Part shown: one piece after another, positions 1-5,506 of the stretch | Position numbering within the stretch: the stretch's first letter is position 1 | How the letters are laid out: each line of letters begins with the position of its first letter | Origin: Chloroflexota bacterium | GTDB lineage: Bacteria > Chloroflexota > Dehalococcoidia > UBA3495 | Length of the DNA: 10,210 bases | Reading direction: 5' to 3' | Assembly: GCA_022571575.1 (NCBI GenBank) | Contig: JACZXN010000031.1 | Span: 1 to 10,210, forward strand | The notes under the pieces: model-generated | Database searches by the model: none | What the model saw: the letters and a program-made list of their open reading frames with translations, nothing else | Told to the model about the DNA's origin: nothing | Translations under genes and position numbers: made by a program

Positions 1-272
1 GGGGTCCGGGCTACCGGGGGCGGCCGGGTTGCGCGGCGGGCTGCGGGCGCCTCGCCGATGGGAGCCGCCGGGGCTCCGGTGACTTCAGGCGCTTCGGGGG
101 CCTCCAATTCAGCCTCCTCGACGCCGGCCAGCACGGCAACGGGCTCATCAATCTCGTGATCCGCCACTCTTTGGGCGGTGGAGGGGATGCCGCTGGGGCC
201 TTTCTGAGTCTTCTTGCGCTTGCGGTTCAGCTGTGCCTGCCGGGATGCGGCCCGGCGACCTTTACCCGCCAT
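1..272 (-). CDS. Hypothetical protein, N-terminal part (cut by window edge)
   Basis: Ninety codons are open from the ATG at 272 down to base 1, so the C-terminus lies outside the window. The start is well supported: AGGAGG at 286-281 sits 8 bases upstream. I do not recognise the family. The protein begins MAGKGRRAASRQAQLNRKRK, a strongly basic stretch of about 28 residues rich in Arg, Lys and Gln. From about residue 38 it becomes acidic (many Glu and Asp), and then turns into an Ala/Pro/Arg-rich segment that is probably disordered. There is no signal peptide or membrane segment in the visible part. The basic N-terminus could bind nucleic acid or ribosomes, but that is only a guess from composition. 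It lies downstream of the xerD-like gene on the same strand, 221 bases away, with its own candidate promoter and a likely terminator in between, so it is probably transcribed separately. Confidence 0.6.
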   Translation of the reverse strand, partial: MAGKGRRAASRQAQLNRKRKKTQKGPSGIPSTAQRVADHEIDEPVAVLAGVEEAELEAPEAPEVTGAPAAPIGEAPAARRATRPPPVART

Positions 273-280
273 TGGGGGTA

Positions 281-293
281 CCTCCTGAGGAGG
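281..293 (-). promoter_or_regulatory. Shine-Dalgarno sequence inside a perfect small hairpin
   Basis: The bases CCTCC-TCA-GGAGG (minus strand) form a perfect inverted repeat whose 3' arm is the Shine-Dalgarno sequence of the gene starting at 272. If it folds in the mRNA, the ribosome binding site would be masked. This is direct from sequence; a regulatory role is inference. Confidence 0.4.
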
Positions 294-318
294 GTGATGG
301 TTATCTTAATTCAGGCTG

Positions 319-331
319 GACGGGACCCGTC
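319..331. repeat. Perfect 13-bp palindrome GACGGG-A-CCCGTC
   Basis: Two 6-base arms around one central base, about 50 bases upstream of the start at 272. It falls downstream of the candidate -10 at 356-361, so it could be an operator or a leader hairpin. A weaker alternative promoter for the same gene (TTGACG at 333-328, TAAGAT at 308-303, 19-base spacer) overlaps it. Confidence 0.35.
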
Positions 332-355
332 AATCAGTCTCACGGCAGCCAATCA

Positions 356-364
356 ACTATATCA
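356..364 (-). promoter_or_regulatory. Candidate extended -10 promoter for the hypothetical gene at 1-272
   Basis: On the minus strand TGATATAGT gives an extended -10 (TG-A-TATAGT, 5 of 6 to consensus). No good -35 is visible at 16-18 bases, which is usual for extended -10 promoters. The transcript would have a leader of roughly 75 bases that includes the palindrome at 319-331 and the hairpin at 281-293. Confidence 0.3.
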
Positions 365-372
365 GCAATCCG

Positions 373-440
373 AAAAAAAGGGCAGACCGCAGACACGGAA
401 TTACCGGCTTATGCGCCGCTGCCTCCATGCCGGGCTGCCC
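373..440 (-). terminator. Probable rho-independent terminator of the xerD-like gene
   Basis: Read on the minus strand, GGGCAG (440-435) pairs with CTGCCC (385-380) and is followed at once by seven T (379-373). An inner stem of 5 bp (433-429 with 408-404) closes much of the loop, leaving an 18-base bulge. The hairpin starts 54 bases past the stop at 494. The long, imperfect loop makes it less than ideal, but the T tract is convincing. Confidence 0.45.
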
Positions 441-493
441 CTTTCGCCCCGGGTTTATGCCAGTTGTTGGCCACGGGGATCAGATGTTGAAGA

Positions 494-1444
494 TCAGGCC
501 CTGGGGTGGCTCTTCGCGTACTCTTTCTGCACGTAGCCGTTGGTCAGGTGGGTGTACACCTGGGTGGTGGAGATACTGGAGTGTCCCAGCAGTTCCTGCA
601 CGTGCCGGAGAGAGGCCCCGTTCTGCAGCAGATGGGTGGCGAAGCTGTGCCGCAGGGTGTGGGGCGTGATGTTCTGGCTGATGCCGGCCTTTTGCCCGTA
701 GGTCTTCAGGATGGTCCAGACCCACTGGCGGGTCAGCCGCTCGCCACGGTGGTTGACGAACAACGACACCTCGGAGCGGCGGTGCCCCAGCAACGCCACC
801 CGGGCCTGTTTCAAATAACGCCTGAGTTCTTCCAGCGCCTTGGGATATAGATGGACGATGCGCTCTTTGGAGCCCTTGCCCATGCAGCGGATGTAGGACT
901 CGGACAGGTCCACGTCCTGCAGGTTCAGCGACACCAGTTCGCCGACCCGGAGGCCGGTGGCATAGAGCAGTTCCATGATAACGGCGTCGCGTTGCCCTTC
1001 ATTGGTTCCCGACTTGTAGGCCGTGTCCAGCAGGGTGGTCACGTCCTCTTCCGGCAGGAACTTGGGCAGGGTGCGGCCGACCCGGGGAGAGCCCAGGGAC
1101 TCGGTGGGGTCTTCGGTGATGATACTGTTCTCCGACAGGAAGCCGAAGAAGGATTTGATGGATGCGACCTTTCGGGCGGTGGTGGTGTCGCGGTAACCCT
1201 TGCGGACCCTCAGGTCTTCGATGTACTTGTTGAGGACGTTGATATCCACGGTGGACCAGAGGAAGCCGCCATTGGATGACCCGTTACTGGAGCCGTTGCC
1301 GCTGCCGTTTAAGGGACCGTCGGTGTGGTCCTGGAGGAATTGCCAGAACTGGCCCAGGTCGTTGCGGTAGGCGTCCGAGGTGTTGCGGGAGAAGCCTTTT
1401 TCGATGATGAGGTGCTGGAGAAAAGAAGAAATAGTACGGTCCAT
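494..1444 (-). CDS. xerD: Tyrosine recombinase, XerC/XerD type
   Basis: A 316-residue site-specific recombinase of the Xer family, which resolves chromosome dimers at dif sites by cutting and rejoining DNA through a phosphotyrosine. Residues 1-115 form the N-terminal SAM-like (core-binding) domain and about 125-310 the catalytic domain. All expected catalytic residues are visible: Arg166 (ATGLRVGEL), Lys190 (GKGSKER), His262 and Arg265 (HTLRHSFATHLL), His288 (LLGHSS) and the nucleophile Tyr297 (QVYTHL). Length is close to the usual 295-310; the extra residues come from an Asn/Gly/Ser stretch at 46-60 inside the N-terminal domain. The ATG at 1444 has AAAGGA upstream at good spacing. No integration site, excisionase or cargo genes lie nearby, so a housekeeping Xer role is more likely than a mobile-element integrase. 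XerC and XerD cannot be told apart with confidence; xerD is the usual name for a lone copy. Confidence 0.93.
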   Translation of the reverse strand: MDRTISSFLQHLIIEKGFSRNTSDAYRNDLGQFWQFLQDHTDGPLNGSGNGSSNGSSNGGFLWSTVDINVLNKYIEDLRVRKGYRDTTTARKVASIKSFFGFLSENSIITEDPTESLGSPRVGRTLPKFLPEEDVTTLLDTAYKSGTNEGQRDAVIMELLYATGLRVGELVSLNLQDVDLSESYIRCMGKGSKERIVHLYPKALEELRRYLKQARVALLGHRRSEVSLFVNHRGERLTRQWVWTILKTYGQKAGISQNITPHTLRHSFATHLLQNGASLRHVQELLGHSSISTTQVYTHLTNGYVQKEYAKSHPRA

Positions 1445-1510
1445 GTTCCAAAATCCTTTCGCCCTCGGCGTAACAGATGATGAGGAGGCATCGAACGACG
1501 CCGACCCAAT

Positions 1511-1540
1511 AATGTATTCACCCTAGCACAGCGGTCCCAA
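1511..1540 (-). promoter_or_regulatory. Candidate sigma-70-type promoter for the xerD-like gene
   Basis: On the minus strand TTGGGA (1540-1535) and TACATT (1516-1511), each 4 of 6 to consensus, are separated by 18 bases. The transcript would start near 1504 and carry a leader of about 60 bases that ends in the AAAGGA ribosome binding site. Confidence 0.3.
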
Positions 1541-1590
1541 CCGTGATTCACCAAACATAAGCGGAGAAATGCAGTTTTTTGTATAAATGG

Positions 1591-1628
1591 AAAACGCGGC
1601 TCATACGGTGAACCGCCTTGAAAGCCGC
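1591..1628 (-). terminator. Candidate terminator after the thiolase-like gene
   Basis: On the minus strand GCGGCT (1628-1623 region) pairs with AGCCGC (1601-1596). An inner CGGT/ACCG stem lies in the loop, and GTTTT follows. It begins about 50 bases past the stop at 1677. The T run is short, so termination may be partial. The sequence ccgccttga occurs twice within this hairpin region. Confidence 0.4.
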
Positions 1629-1676
1629 CTTGATATTTGTGGAAAGTGTACCGCGGGAATCACATCCGCACCGGGC

Positions 1677-2843
1677 TTATCCGGTTGCCAGCACCACCGT
1701 CCCAGTCGAAGATAGCGAACCGCCGGTGCCGTTGACGATGGCCAACTTGGCGCTCTGGCTGGGGTCCCGCTTGCTCTTCACCTGCCGTTCTCCCGCCTCG
1801 CCGCGCAGTTGCCGGACCGCCTCCACCAACAGAAAGCTGCCGTACATGCCGGGGTGGGTGTAGGACAGGCCGCCGCCGCTGGTGTTCAGCGAGAAGTCCC
1901 CGCCGGGAGCGGTCCGCTGGTTGGCCACGAAGTCTGCCGCCTCGCCCGGCGCGCAGAACCCCAAGCTCTCCAGGGTCACCATCACCGTATAGGTGAAGGA
2001 GTCGTAGATCATGGTCAGGTCCAGGTCATCGTGGGTGATGCCGGCCTGCTGCATGGACATGGGCCCGGACCTGCGAGCCCAGGTGGAGGTGTAATCGGGC
2101 ATCTGGCTCACGATGTTGTGGTCATGGCCTTCCCCGGCGCCCAACACCCAGACCGGCTCCTTCTTGAGGCTTCTGGCCCGCTCGGCGGTGGTCACGATGA
2201 TGGCCGCTCCCGAGTCGGTGACCAGACAGCAGTCGAAAAGGTGAAAGGGCCAGGACACCCACCGGGAATCGTGGTACTCGTCGAAGCTCATGGTGGTGTC
2301 GTGCATCATGGCCTTGGGGTTCAGGTTGGCCCATTTGCGGGTGGCCACGGCGATCTCGGCCATGCCCTGGCGGGTGCGTTCCTCCCCGAATTGGTGCATG
2401 TACCGCGTGCAGGCCAGAGAGTAGTTGACGGGCGCGCCGATGATCCCGTAGGGCGCTTCGTACTGGGCGTAGGGCAGGTTTCCGTCGGCGGGAAACCGGG
2501 CCCTGGCCGAACGCCCCGCCTGTCCGTGGGTGATCAGCGCCACCTCGCAGTATCCGGCGCGGATGGCCGCCATGGCATGGGCAACGTGGATCACGAAAGA
2601 CGACCCGCCAACGGTCGTGCTGTCCGTGAACGTCGGGTGGATACCCATATACTCGGCGGTGACCATGGTGGAGCCCCCGGCGGTCAGCAGGCCGTCCACG
2701 TCGCTCTTGGAGAGACCGGCGTCCTCCAGCGCGTTGTGGCCCGCCTCCGCGTGGTGTTGCAGGGAAGACTTGTTTGGGACGTTGCCCATCTGGTCCGATT
2801 CGGCCACTCCGACGATGGCGATATCCCGTGGTCCTGTGGTCAT
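1677..2843 (-). CDS. Thiolase-fold protein (SCP2-thiolase-like) without catalytic cysteines
   Basis: A 388-residue protein with the layout of the SCP2-thiolase/thiolase-like group, which in bacteria acts on acyl-CoAs in lipid, sterol or side-chain breakdown. Visible family features are the N-terminal IAIVGVAESD, the DSGAAIIVTT segment (210-219), the YDSFT segment (280-284, where thiolases of this group have HDxFT), GFCAPGEAADF (295-305) and the GGGLSYTHPGMYGS block (323-336). The nucleophilic cysteine expected near residue 79 is absent: the site reads TTVGGSSF (76-83). The second catalytic cysteine, expected near 371, is replaced in VNGTGGSLSS (370-379). Only the histidine of the GHP motif, His330, remains. 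It is therefore unlikely to be a normal thiolase. Some relatives, such as the steroid side-chain aldolase Ltp2, use the fold for aldol cleavage together with a DUF35 partner, but no DUF35 gene is in this window. The ATG at 2843 has GAGGA 8-9 bases upstream. Gene-level recognition is firm; the reaction is not. Confidence 0.85.
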   Translation of the reverse strand: MTTGPRDIAIVGVAESDQMGNVPNKSSLQHHAEAGHNALEDAGLSKSDVDGLLTAGGSTMVTAEYMGIHPTFTDSTTVGGSSFVIHVAHAMAAIRAGYCEVALITHGQAGRSARARFPADGNLPYAQYEAPYGIIGAPVNYSLACTRYMHQFGEERTRQGMAEIAVATRKWANLNPKAMMHDTTMSFDEYHDSRWVSWPFHLFDCCLVTDSGAAIIVTTAERARSLKKEPVWVLGAGEGHDHNIVSQMPDYTSTWARRSGPMSMQQAGITHDDLDLTMIYDSFTYTVMVTLESLGFCAPGEAADFVANQRTAPGGDFSLNTSGGGLSYTHPGMYGSFLLVEAVRQLRGEAGERQVKSKRDPSQSAKLAIVNGTGGSLSSTGTVVLATG

Positions 2844-2892
2844 TAAACAATCCTCGCTTGCTGCGTGTGGCGGGCCAGCTTGGCTGCAGCCC

Positions 2893-2919
2893 CGGAAACC
2901 CGCGAAACCCGCGAAACCC
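2893..2919. repeat. Three tandem copies of a 9-bp unit (gcgaaaccc)
   Basis: Units at 2893-2901 (one changed base), 2902-2910 and 2911-2919. They lie 50-76 bases upstream of the thiolase-like gene and next to the 12-bp direct repeats. Confidence 0.7.
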
Positions 2920-2929
2920 GCCTGATGTT

Positions 2930-2961
2930 ACAACACCGGTGGGGACATCACAACACCGGTG
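2930..2961. repeat. Two 12-bp direct repeats (acaacaccggtg) with 20-bp period
   Basis: Identical copies at 2930-2941 and 2950-2961, each holding the palindrome ACCGGT. The 20-bp period is close to two helical turns, so both copies face the same side of the DNA, as tandem operator sites often do. They lie between two divergent genes (2843 minus and 3084 plus), so a regulator bound here could affect both. This is inference from spacing only. Confidence 0.45.
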
Positions 2962-2970
2962 CGACGGCGT

Positions 2971-2994
2971 CGGCGCGCCAAGAAGAACGCGCCG
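2971..2994. repeat. Inverted repeat CGGCGCG / CGCGCCG, 10-base loop
   Basis: A perfect 7-bp stem (2971-2977 with 2988-2994) in the divergent intergenic region. There is no T tract, so it is not a typical terminator. Function unknown. Confidence 0.4.
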
Positions 2995-3018
2995 GGAAGA
3001 AACGATAGTATTTATCAT

Positions 3019-3026
3019 GGTAGAAT
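3019..3026 (+). promoter_or_regulatory. Candidate extended -10 promoter for the EVE-domain gene
   Basis: TG-G-TAGAAT has a -10 hexamer 5 of 6 to consensus with the extended TG (3018-3019). No clear -35 lies upstream. It would give a leader of about 50 bases before the ATG at 3084. Confidence 0.3.
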
Positions 3027-3083
3027 TATCCCGGACGCCCAGATGGCCTCCCCCGGCAGGCGTCATGCCATATCGAGGTGCCT

Positions 3084-3650
3084 ATGCCCAGCAATTTCTG
3101 GATGATGATAAATAACGAAGAGAACTTCCGCATCACTCAGAGTCGGGGGTTCACCCTTCTAGGCCTTAAGGCCCAGCACCGCCGCAAGGTGCAACGGATC
3201 ACCGAAGGCGACCGGGTGCTCCTGTACATCTCCCACCTGCGCCGGTTCGCGGCCACGGCAACCGCGATGTCTTCGTTCTATGAATCCGAGGAGCCGATCT
3301 GGGTCAACGAGGGGAGTTCGGGTTTTCCCTACCAGATAAAGTTGAAACCGGGCGTGATCTTGGACGACGATCAGTTCATGGACGCCAATCTGCTGGCCCC
3401 GCGTCTGGAATATGTCAAGCGGTGGAACCCCGAGGACTGGTACATGGCCTTCCAGGGCAATCTTCACCTGCTGCCCAAGAACGACTTTGTACTGATTGAA
3501 GAAGAGATGAAGAAGCTCCACTTTGGCAAGGGATACGTCCCGGCGGGCTTCACCCCGTCCCCAACCAATCAGCGCCGCCGTTCCGGAGGCCGTAGGAACA
3601 AACAGGCCCAGGCCCAGCCCGAGACGGGCCAACCGACCCAAACCACCTAG
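3084..3650 (+). CDS. EVE (PUA-like) domain protein
   Basis: A 188-residue protein that fits the EVE family (formerly DUF55), a PUA-related fold that binds modified bases in DNA or RNA; small stand-alone members are common in bacteria. The sequence opens MPSNFWMMINNEENF, matching the usual start with an early aromatic Trp and an Asn-rich turn. It continues with ITEGDRVLLYIS (39-50), which matches the conserved GDxxxxYxS strand, then FAATATAMSSFYESEEPIW (55-73) and FPYQIKLKPG (81-90). Residues 158-188 are a Pro/Gln/Arg-rich, probably disordered tail with the basic run RRRSGGRR. An in-frame GTG at 3078 would add two residues; I prefer the ATG because GAGG at 3075-3078 is 5 bases ahead of it and the family starts there. 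The gene stands alone and converges on queG. Neither a restriction enzyme nor a methylase is next to it, so a defence role is not suggested by context. The actual ligand cannot be read from sequence. Confidence 0.75.
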   Translation: MPSNFWMMINNEENFRITQSRGFTLLGLKAQHRRKVQRITEGDRVLLYISHLRRFAATATAMSSFYESEEPIWVNEGSSGFPYQIKLKPGVILDDDQFMDANLLAPRLEYVKRWNPEDWYMAFQGNLHLLPKNDFVLIEEEMKKLHFGKGYVPAGFTPSPTNQRRRSGGRRNKQAQAQPETGQPTQTT

Positions 3651-3675
3651 GGGACGGACCCCGGTTCGCCGAGCG

Positions 3676-3739
3676 CCGTTGCAGGCGAACCCCCTTTCTG
3701 GCGAACTCCGTTGCAGGCGAACTCCGTTGCAGGCGAGTT
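3676..3739. repeat. Tandem 16-bp repeat, about four copies
   Basis: Units begin at 3676, 3692, 3708 and 3724, with consensus ccgttgcaggcgaact; the 3692 copy has about three changes, and a decayed fifth unit follows at 3740. Sixteen is not a multiple of three and all three frames change between units, so it is not a coding repeat. It lies directly behind the EVE gene. Confidence 0.75.
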
Positions 3740-3772
3740 CCGTTTCAATGGAAGGTCAGGCTTGCCTCAAAA

Positions 3773-3865
3773 CTGTCATTCTGAGGCCGCAGGCGAAGAA
3801 TCTCGTTGCTTAGAGGAGAGGCCAGGGTGGAGCAACGAGACCCCTCTCTACGCTCGGGGTGACAG
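3773..3865. repeat. Palindromic intergenic element (TGTCATTCTGAG...TGACA type)
   Basis: A 93-bp element with matching ends: ctgtcattctgag (3773-3785) faces ctcggggtgacag (3853-3865). Inside, TCTCGTTGCT (3801-3810) is an exact inverse of AGCAACGAGA (3831-3840), and tagagg/cctctcta extend the pairing. The whole would fold into a long hairpin. Repeats with the ends TGTCATTCTGAG and GAAGAATCT are, from general knowledge, scattered through many bacterial genomes, including Chloroflexota, as small non-coding palindromes. It sits between the convergent EVE gene and queG, where it may also end transcription from both sides. Confidence 0.7.
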
Positions 3866-3904
3866 GGGGCGGCGTGTATGGAGCCATGCGGCGGGTAATT
3901 ATTA

Positions 3905-5080
3905 TCACTTTTGAGGCGAAGCCATGGAAGATCCTTGGCGGGATTCCAGTAGCGCCGCATCGGCTTCTTCCCGGACGTAGGGGTCTGATTCGGAGGATAA
4001 CGACCGTTCCAAGGCTTCGACCGCCTCCGGCGTGGCGATCCGGCCCAGGGCCCAGGCGGCGTGGCCGCGCACCAACGGGCCGCCGGTTTCCAGGGCGGTA
4101 ACCAGCGCCGGTACCCCCGACTCGTCCCGGTTGTTTCCCAGCGCCACGCAGGCGTTCTTCTGCAGGCCGGCGTGTTTGGCCCGCATGATTGAAGTTCCCT
4201 GAAACCGGCTGCGGAACTCCTCTTCGGTCATTGCCAGTATCTCCGCCAGGTCGAGCTGTCCCGACGGGCCCACGGCTTCGGCCGGAGGGATGGGCTGAAG
4301 GGGCAGCGCCGCCTTGAGGTTGACCGGACACACGTCCTGGCAGATGTCGCATCCAAAGATCCAATCGCCGATGAGCGGCCGCATCTCCCGGGGAATCACC
4401 CCCCGGTTCTCGATGGTCTGGTAGGAGATGCATCGGGCGTTGTCCACGACGAACGGGGCGGTGATGGCTCCGGTGGGGCAGGCGTCGATGCAGCGGACGC
4501 AGGCCCCGCAGGTCTTCTTCAAGGGCGGGTCCGGCTCCAGTTCCAGGTCGGTCAACACCTGTCCCAGCAACACCCAGGAACCGTGGGACTGGGTGAGGAT
4601 GTTGGTGCTCTTGCCGAACCAGCCCAACCCGGACCGGGCCGCCGCCGCGCGGTCAAGCATCGGGCCGTCGTCCACGTACCACCGGGCCGCCACCGGGGTT
4701 TCCAGTTTCTCCTCCAGACCGCGGACGAAGGACCTCATCCGGCGCTTCATGATGCGGTGATAGTCCTTGACCCGGGCGTAGCGGGCCACTTTGCCCTTGC
4801 CGAGTCCGGGTACTGGTCCGGGTTCTTGGGCGGCGTCTGAATCGAGATAGCTGAGCCCCAGGCAGATGATGGAGCGGGCGCCGGGGAGCAGCTCTTGCGG
4901 GTCTGAGCCGCGCCGGACCCGGGACTCGGTGAACCAGGGCAGGCCGTCCATCTTCCCGGCTTCGATCCGGGCGAGGGCTGCTTCGCGGTCTTTGGCGAAC
5001 TCATCGGCCCCGGTGATGCGCACCAGGTCGAACCCGCATTTGATGGCGTATTCGGTGATGTGGCTTTTCAGGTCTTGCAT
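3905..5080 (-). CDS. queG: Epoxyqueuosine reductase QueG
   Basis: Reduces epoxyqueuosine to queuosine in the wobble position of tRNAs with GUN anticodons; a cytosolic cobalamin and iron-sulfur enzyme. From the ATG at 5080 it has 391 residues. Visible features (numbered from that ATG): YARVKDYHR at 101-109, whose Asp106 matches the catalytic Asp of the family; DDGPMLDRAAAARSGLGWFGKS (137-158); first ferredoxin motif Cys191, Cys194, Cys197, Cys201 (CGACVRCIDACP); and second cluster cysteines Cys217, Cys244, Cys247, Cys251 (CDICQDVCP). HEAT-like repeats follow from about 300 to 380, as in full-length QueG. An in-frame ATG at 5158 would add 26 residues. I prefer 5080 because MQDLKSHITEYAIKCGFD aligns with the family N-terminus and an AT-rich -10-like patch (TTAATATACAAT) overlaps the upstream ATG. 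Neither start has a clear ribosome binding site. No other queuosine gene is nearby. Confidence 0.93.
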   Translation of the reverse strand: MQDLKSHITEYAIKCGFDLVRITGADEFAKDREAALARIEAGKMDGLPWFTESRVRRGSDPQELLPGARSIICLGLSYLDSDAAQEPGPVPGLGKGKVARYARVKDYHRIMKRRMRSFVRGLEEKLETPVAARWYVDDGPMLDRAAAARSGLGWFGKSTNILTQSHGSWVLLGQVLTDLELEPDPPLKKTCGACVRCIDACPTGAITAPFVVDNARCISYQTIENRGVIPREMRPLIGDWIFGCDICQDVCPVNLKAALPLQPIPPAEAVGPSGQLDLAEILAMTEEEFRSRFQGTSIMRAKHAGLQKNACVALGNNRDESGVPALVTALETGGPLVRGHAAWALGRIATPEAVEALERSLSSESDPYVREEADAALLESRQGSSMASPQK

Positions 5081-5191
5081 CGTATCGGAGGGAAGGTCTG
5101 GGCGGCCAAGACGTTCCTTATTGATTCCGTGAGGTTGTCCTAACCCAATTTTCACCATTGTATATTAACCGCTGTGACGGCGGCGCGGTGG

Positions 5192-5259
5192 TTCGACAAG
5201 CTCACCACGGACGGGAACTTGAAAGACGTGCCATACCCGTTCGTCCTGAGCCGGTCGAA
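5192..5259. repeat. Inverted repeat with TTCGAC/GTCGAA arms
   Basis: The left arm (5192-5215, TTCGACAAGCTCACCACGG and so on) and the right arm (5236-5259, ending GCCGGTCGAA) are inverse copies over 24 bases with about five mismatches, around a 20-base centre. This pattern (GGTTCGACAAGCTCACC ... GTCCTGAGCCGGTCGAAGG) resembles a widely scattered intergenic palindrome seen in several bacterial phyla. No transposase is nearby. Confidence 0.65.
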
Positions 5260-5307
5260 GGATGCGCATTAGCCACGCCTCTGATGAAAAAGTGTTATCC
5301 CTCAGAC

Positions 5308-5330
5308 GTGGTTCGACCAGCTCAGCATGA
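5308..5330. repeat. Additional copy of the TTCGAC repeat arm
   Basis: GTGGTTCGACCAGCTCAGCA repeats the bases at 5188-5207 with two changes, in the same orientation. It contains the small palindrome GCTCAGCATGAGC. It looks like half of a second, decayed element. Confidence 0.55.
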
Positions 5331-5378
5331 GCGAGACCGAGGTAAATCGAGTTGACAATTGGAGCCTGGCTGATGCGC

Positions 5379-5407
5379 GTAGGGGCGGGTTTCAAACCCG
5401 CGCCTAC
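5379..5407. repeat. 29-bp near-perfect palindrome (GTAGGGGCGGGTTT arms)
   Basis: GTAGGGGCGGGTTT, one centre base, then AAACCCGCGCCTAC: 14-base arms with one mismatch. From general knowledge, short GTAGGGGCGGGTTT-type palindromes recur many times in Dehalococcoidia and other Chloroflexota genomes. No T tract follows on either strand, so it is not a standard terminator. Confidence 0.65.
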
Positions 5408-5506
5408 AACTCTGAAGAACCGCTCAGATACCCGGTCGTTATCCTCCGCCGCGAGGAAGTTGTGGACCGTCGGCATGACAGCGCGGGGGACCGTAAGGAA
5501 GGTTGT

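Larger units (their letters stand above)
5081..5506. other. Gene-free region filled with dispersed repeats
   Basis: No gene could be supported here. The region holds one inverted pair and one extra copy of a GTTCGAC-type repeat (5192-5259 and 5308-5330) and one nearly perfect 29-bp palindrome (5379-5407). The rest shows no ribosome-bound start or conserved protein. A promoter for queG presumably lies near 5158-5170, but only the AT-rich patch TTAATATACAAT is visible. A TTGACA at 5353-5358 (plus strand) has no matching -10. Confidence 0.55.

Noticed and set aside
373..441. Possible tRNA or small RNA between the xerD-like gene and the first hypothetical gene
   Set aside because: There is no T-loop GGTTCGAATCC-type sequence or anticodon stem; the pairing plus T7 tract fits a terminator better.
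494..1444. Mobile-element integrase
   Set aside because: The architecture and length fit housekeeping Xer; no att repeats, tRNA target, excisionase or cargo genes are nearby.
1809..2846. Long open frame on the plus strand (345 codons) opposite the thiolase-like gene
   Set aside because: It is the GC-rich mirror of a clear conserved gene, has no family motif, and its His/Gly/Val-rich composition is typical of a shadow frame.
3523..3813. Short plus-strand frames over the 16-bp repeats that resemble pentapeptide repeats (LQANS, AGEFR)
   Set aside because: The 16-bp unit shifts frame at every copy, so no true pentapeptide series can form.
5192..5407. CRISPR array
   Set aside because: The repeats are inverted, of different families and not regularly spaced.
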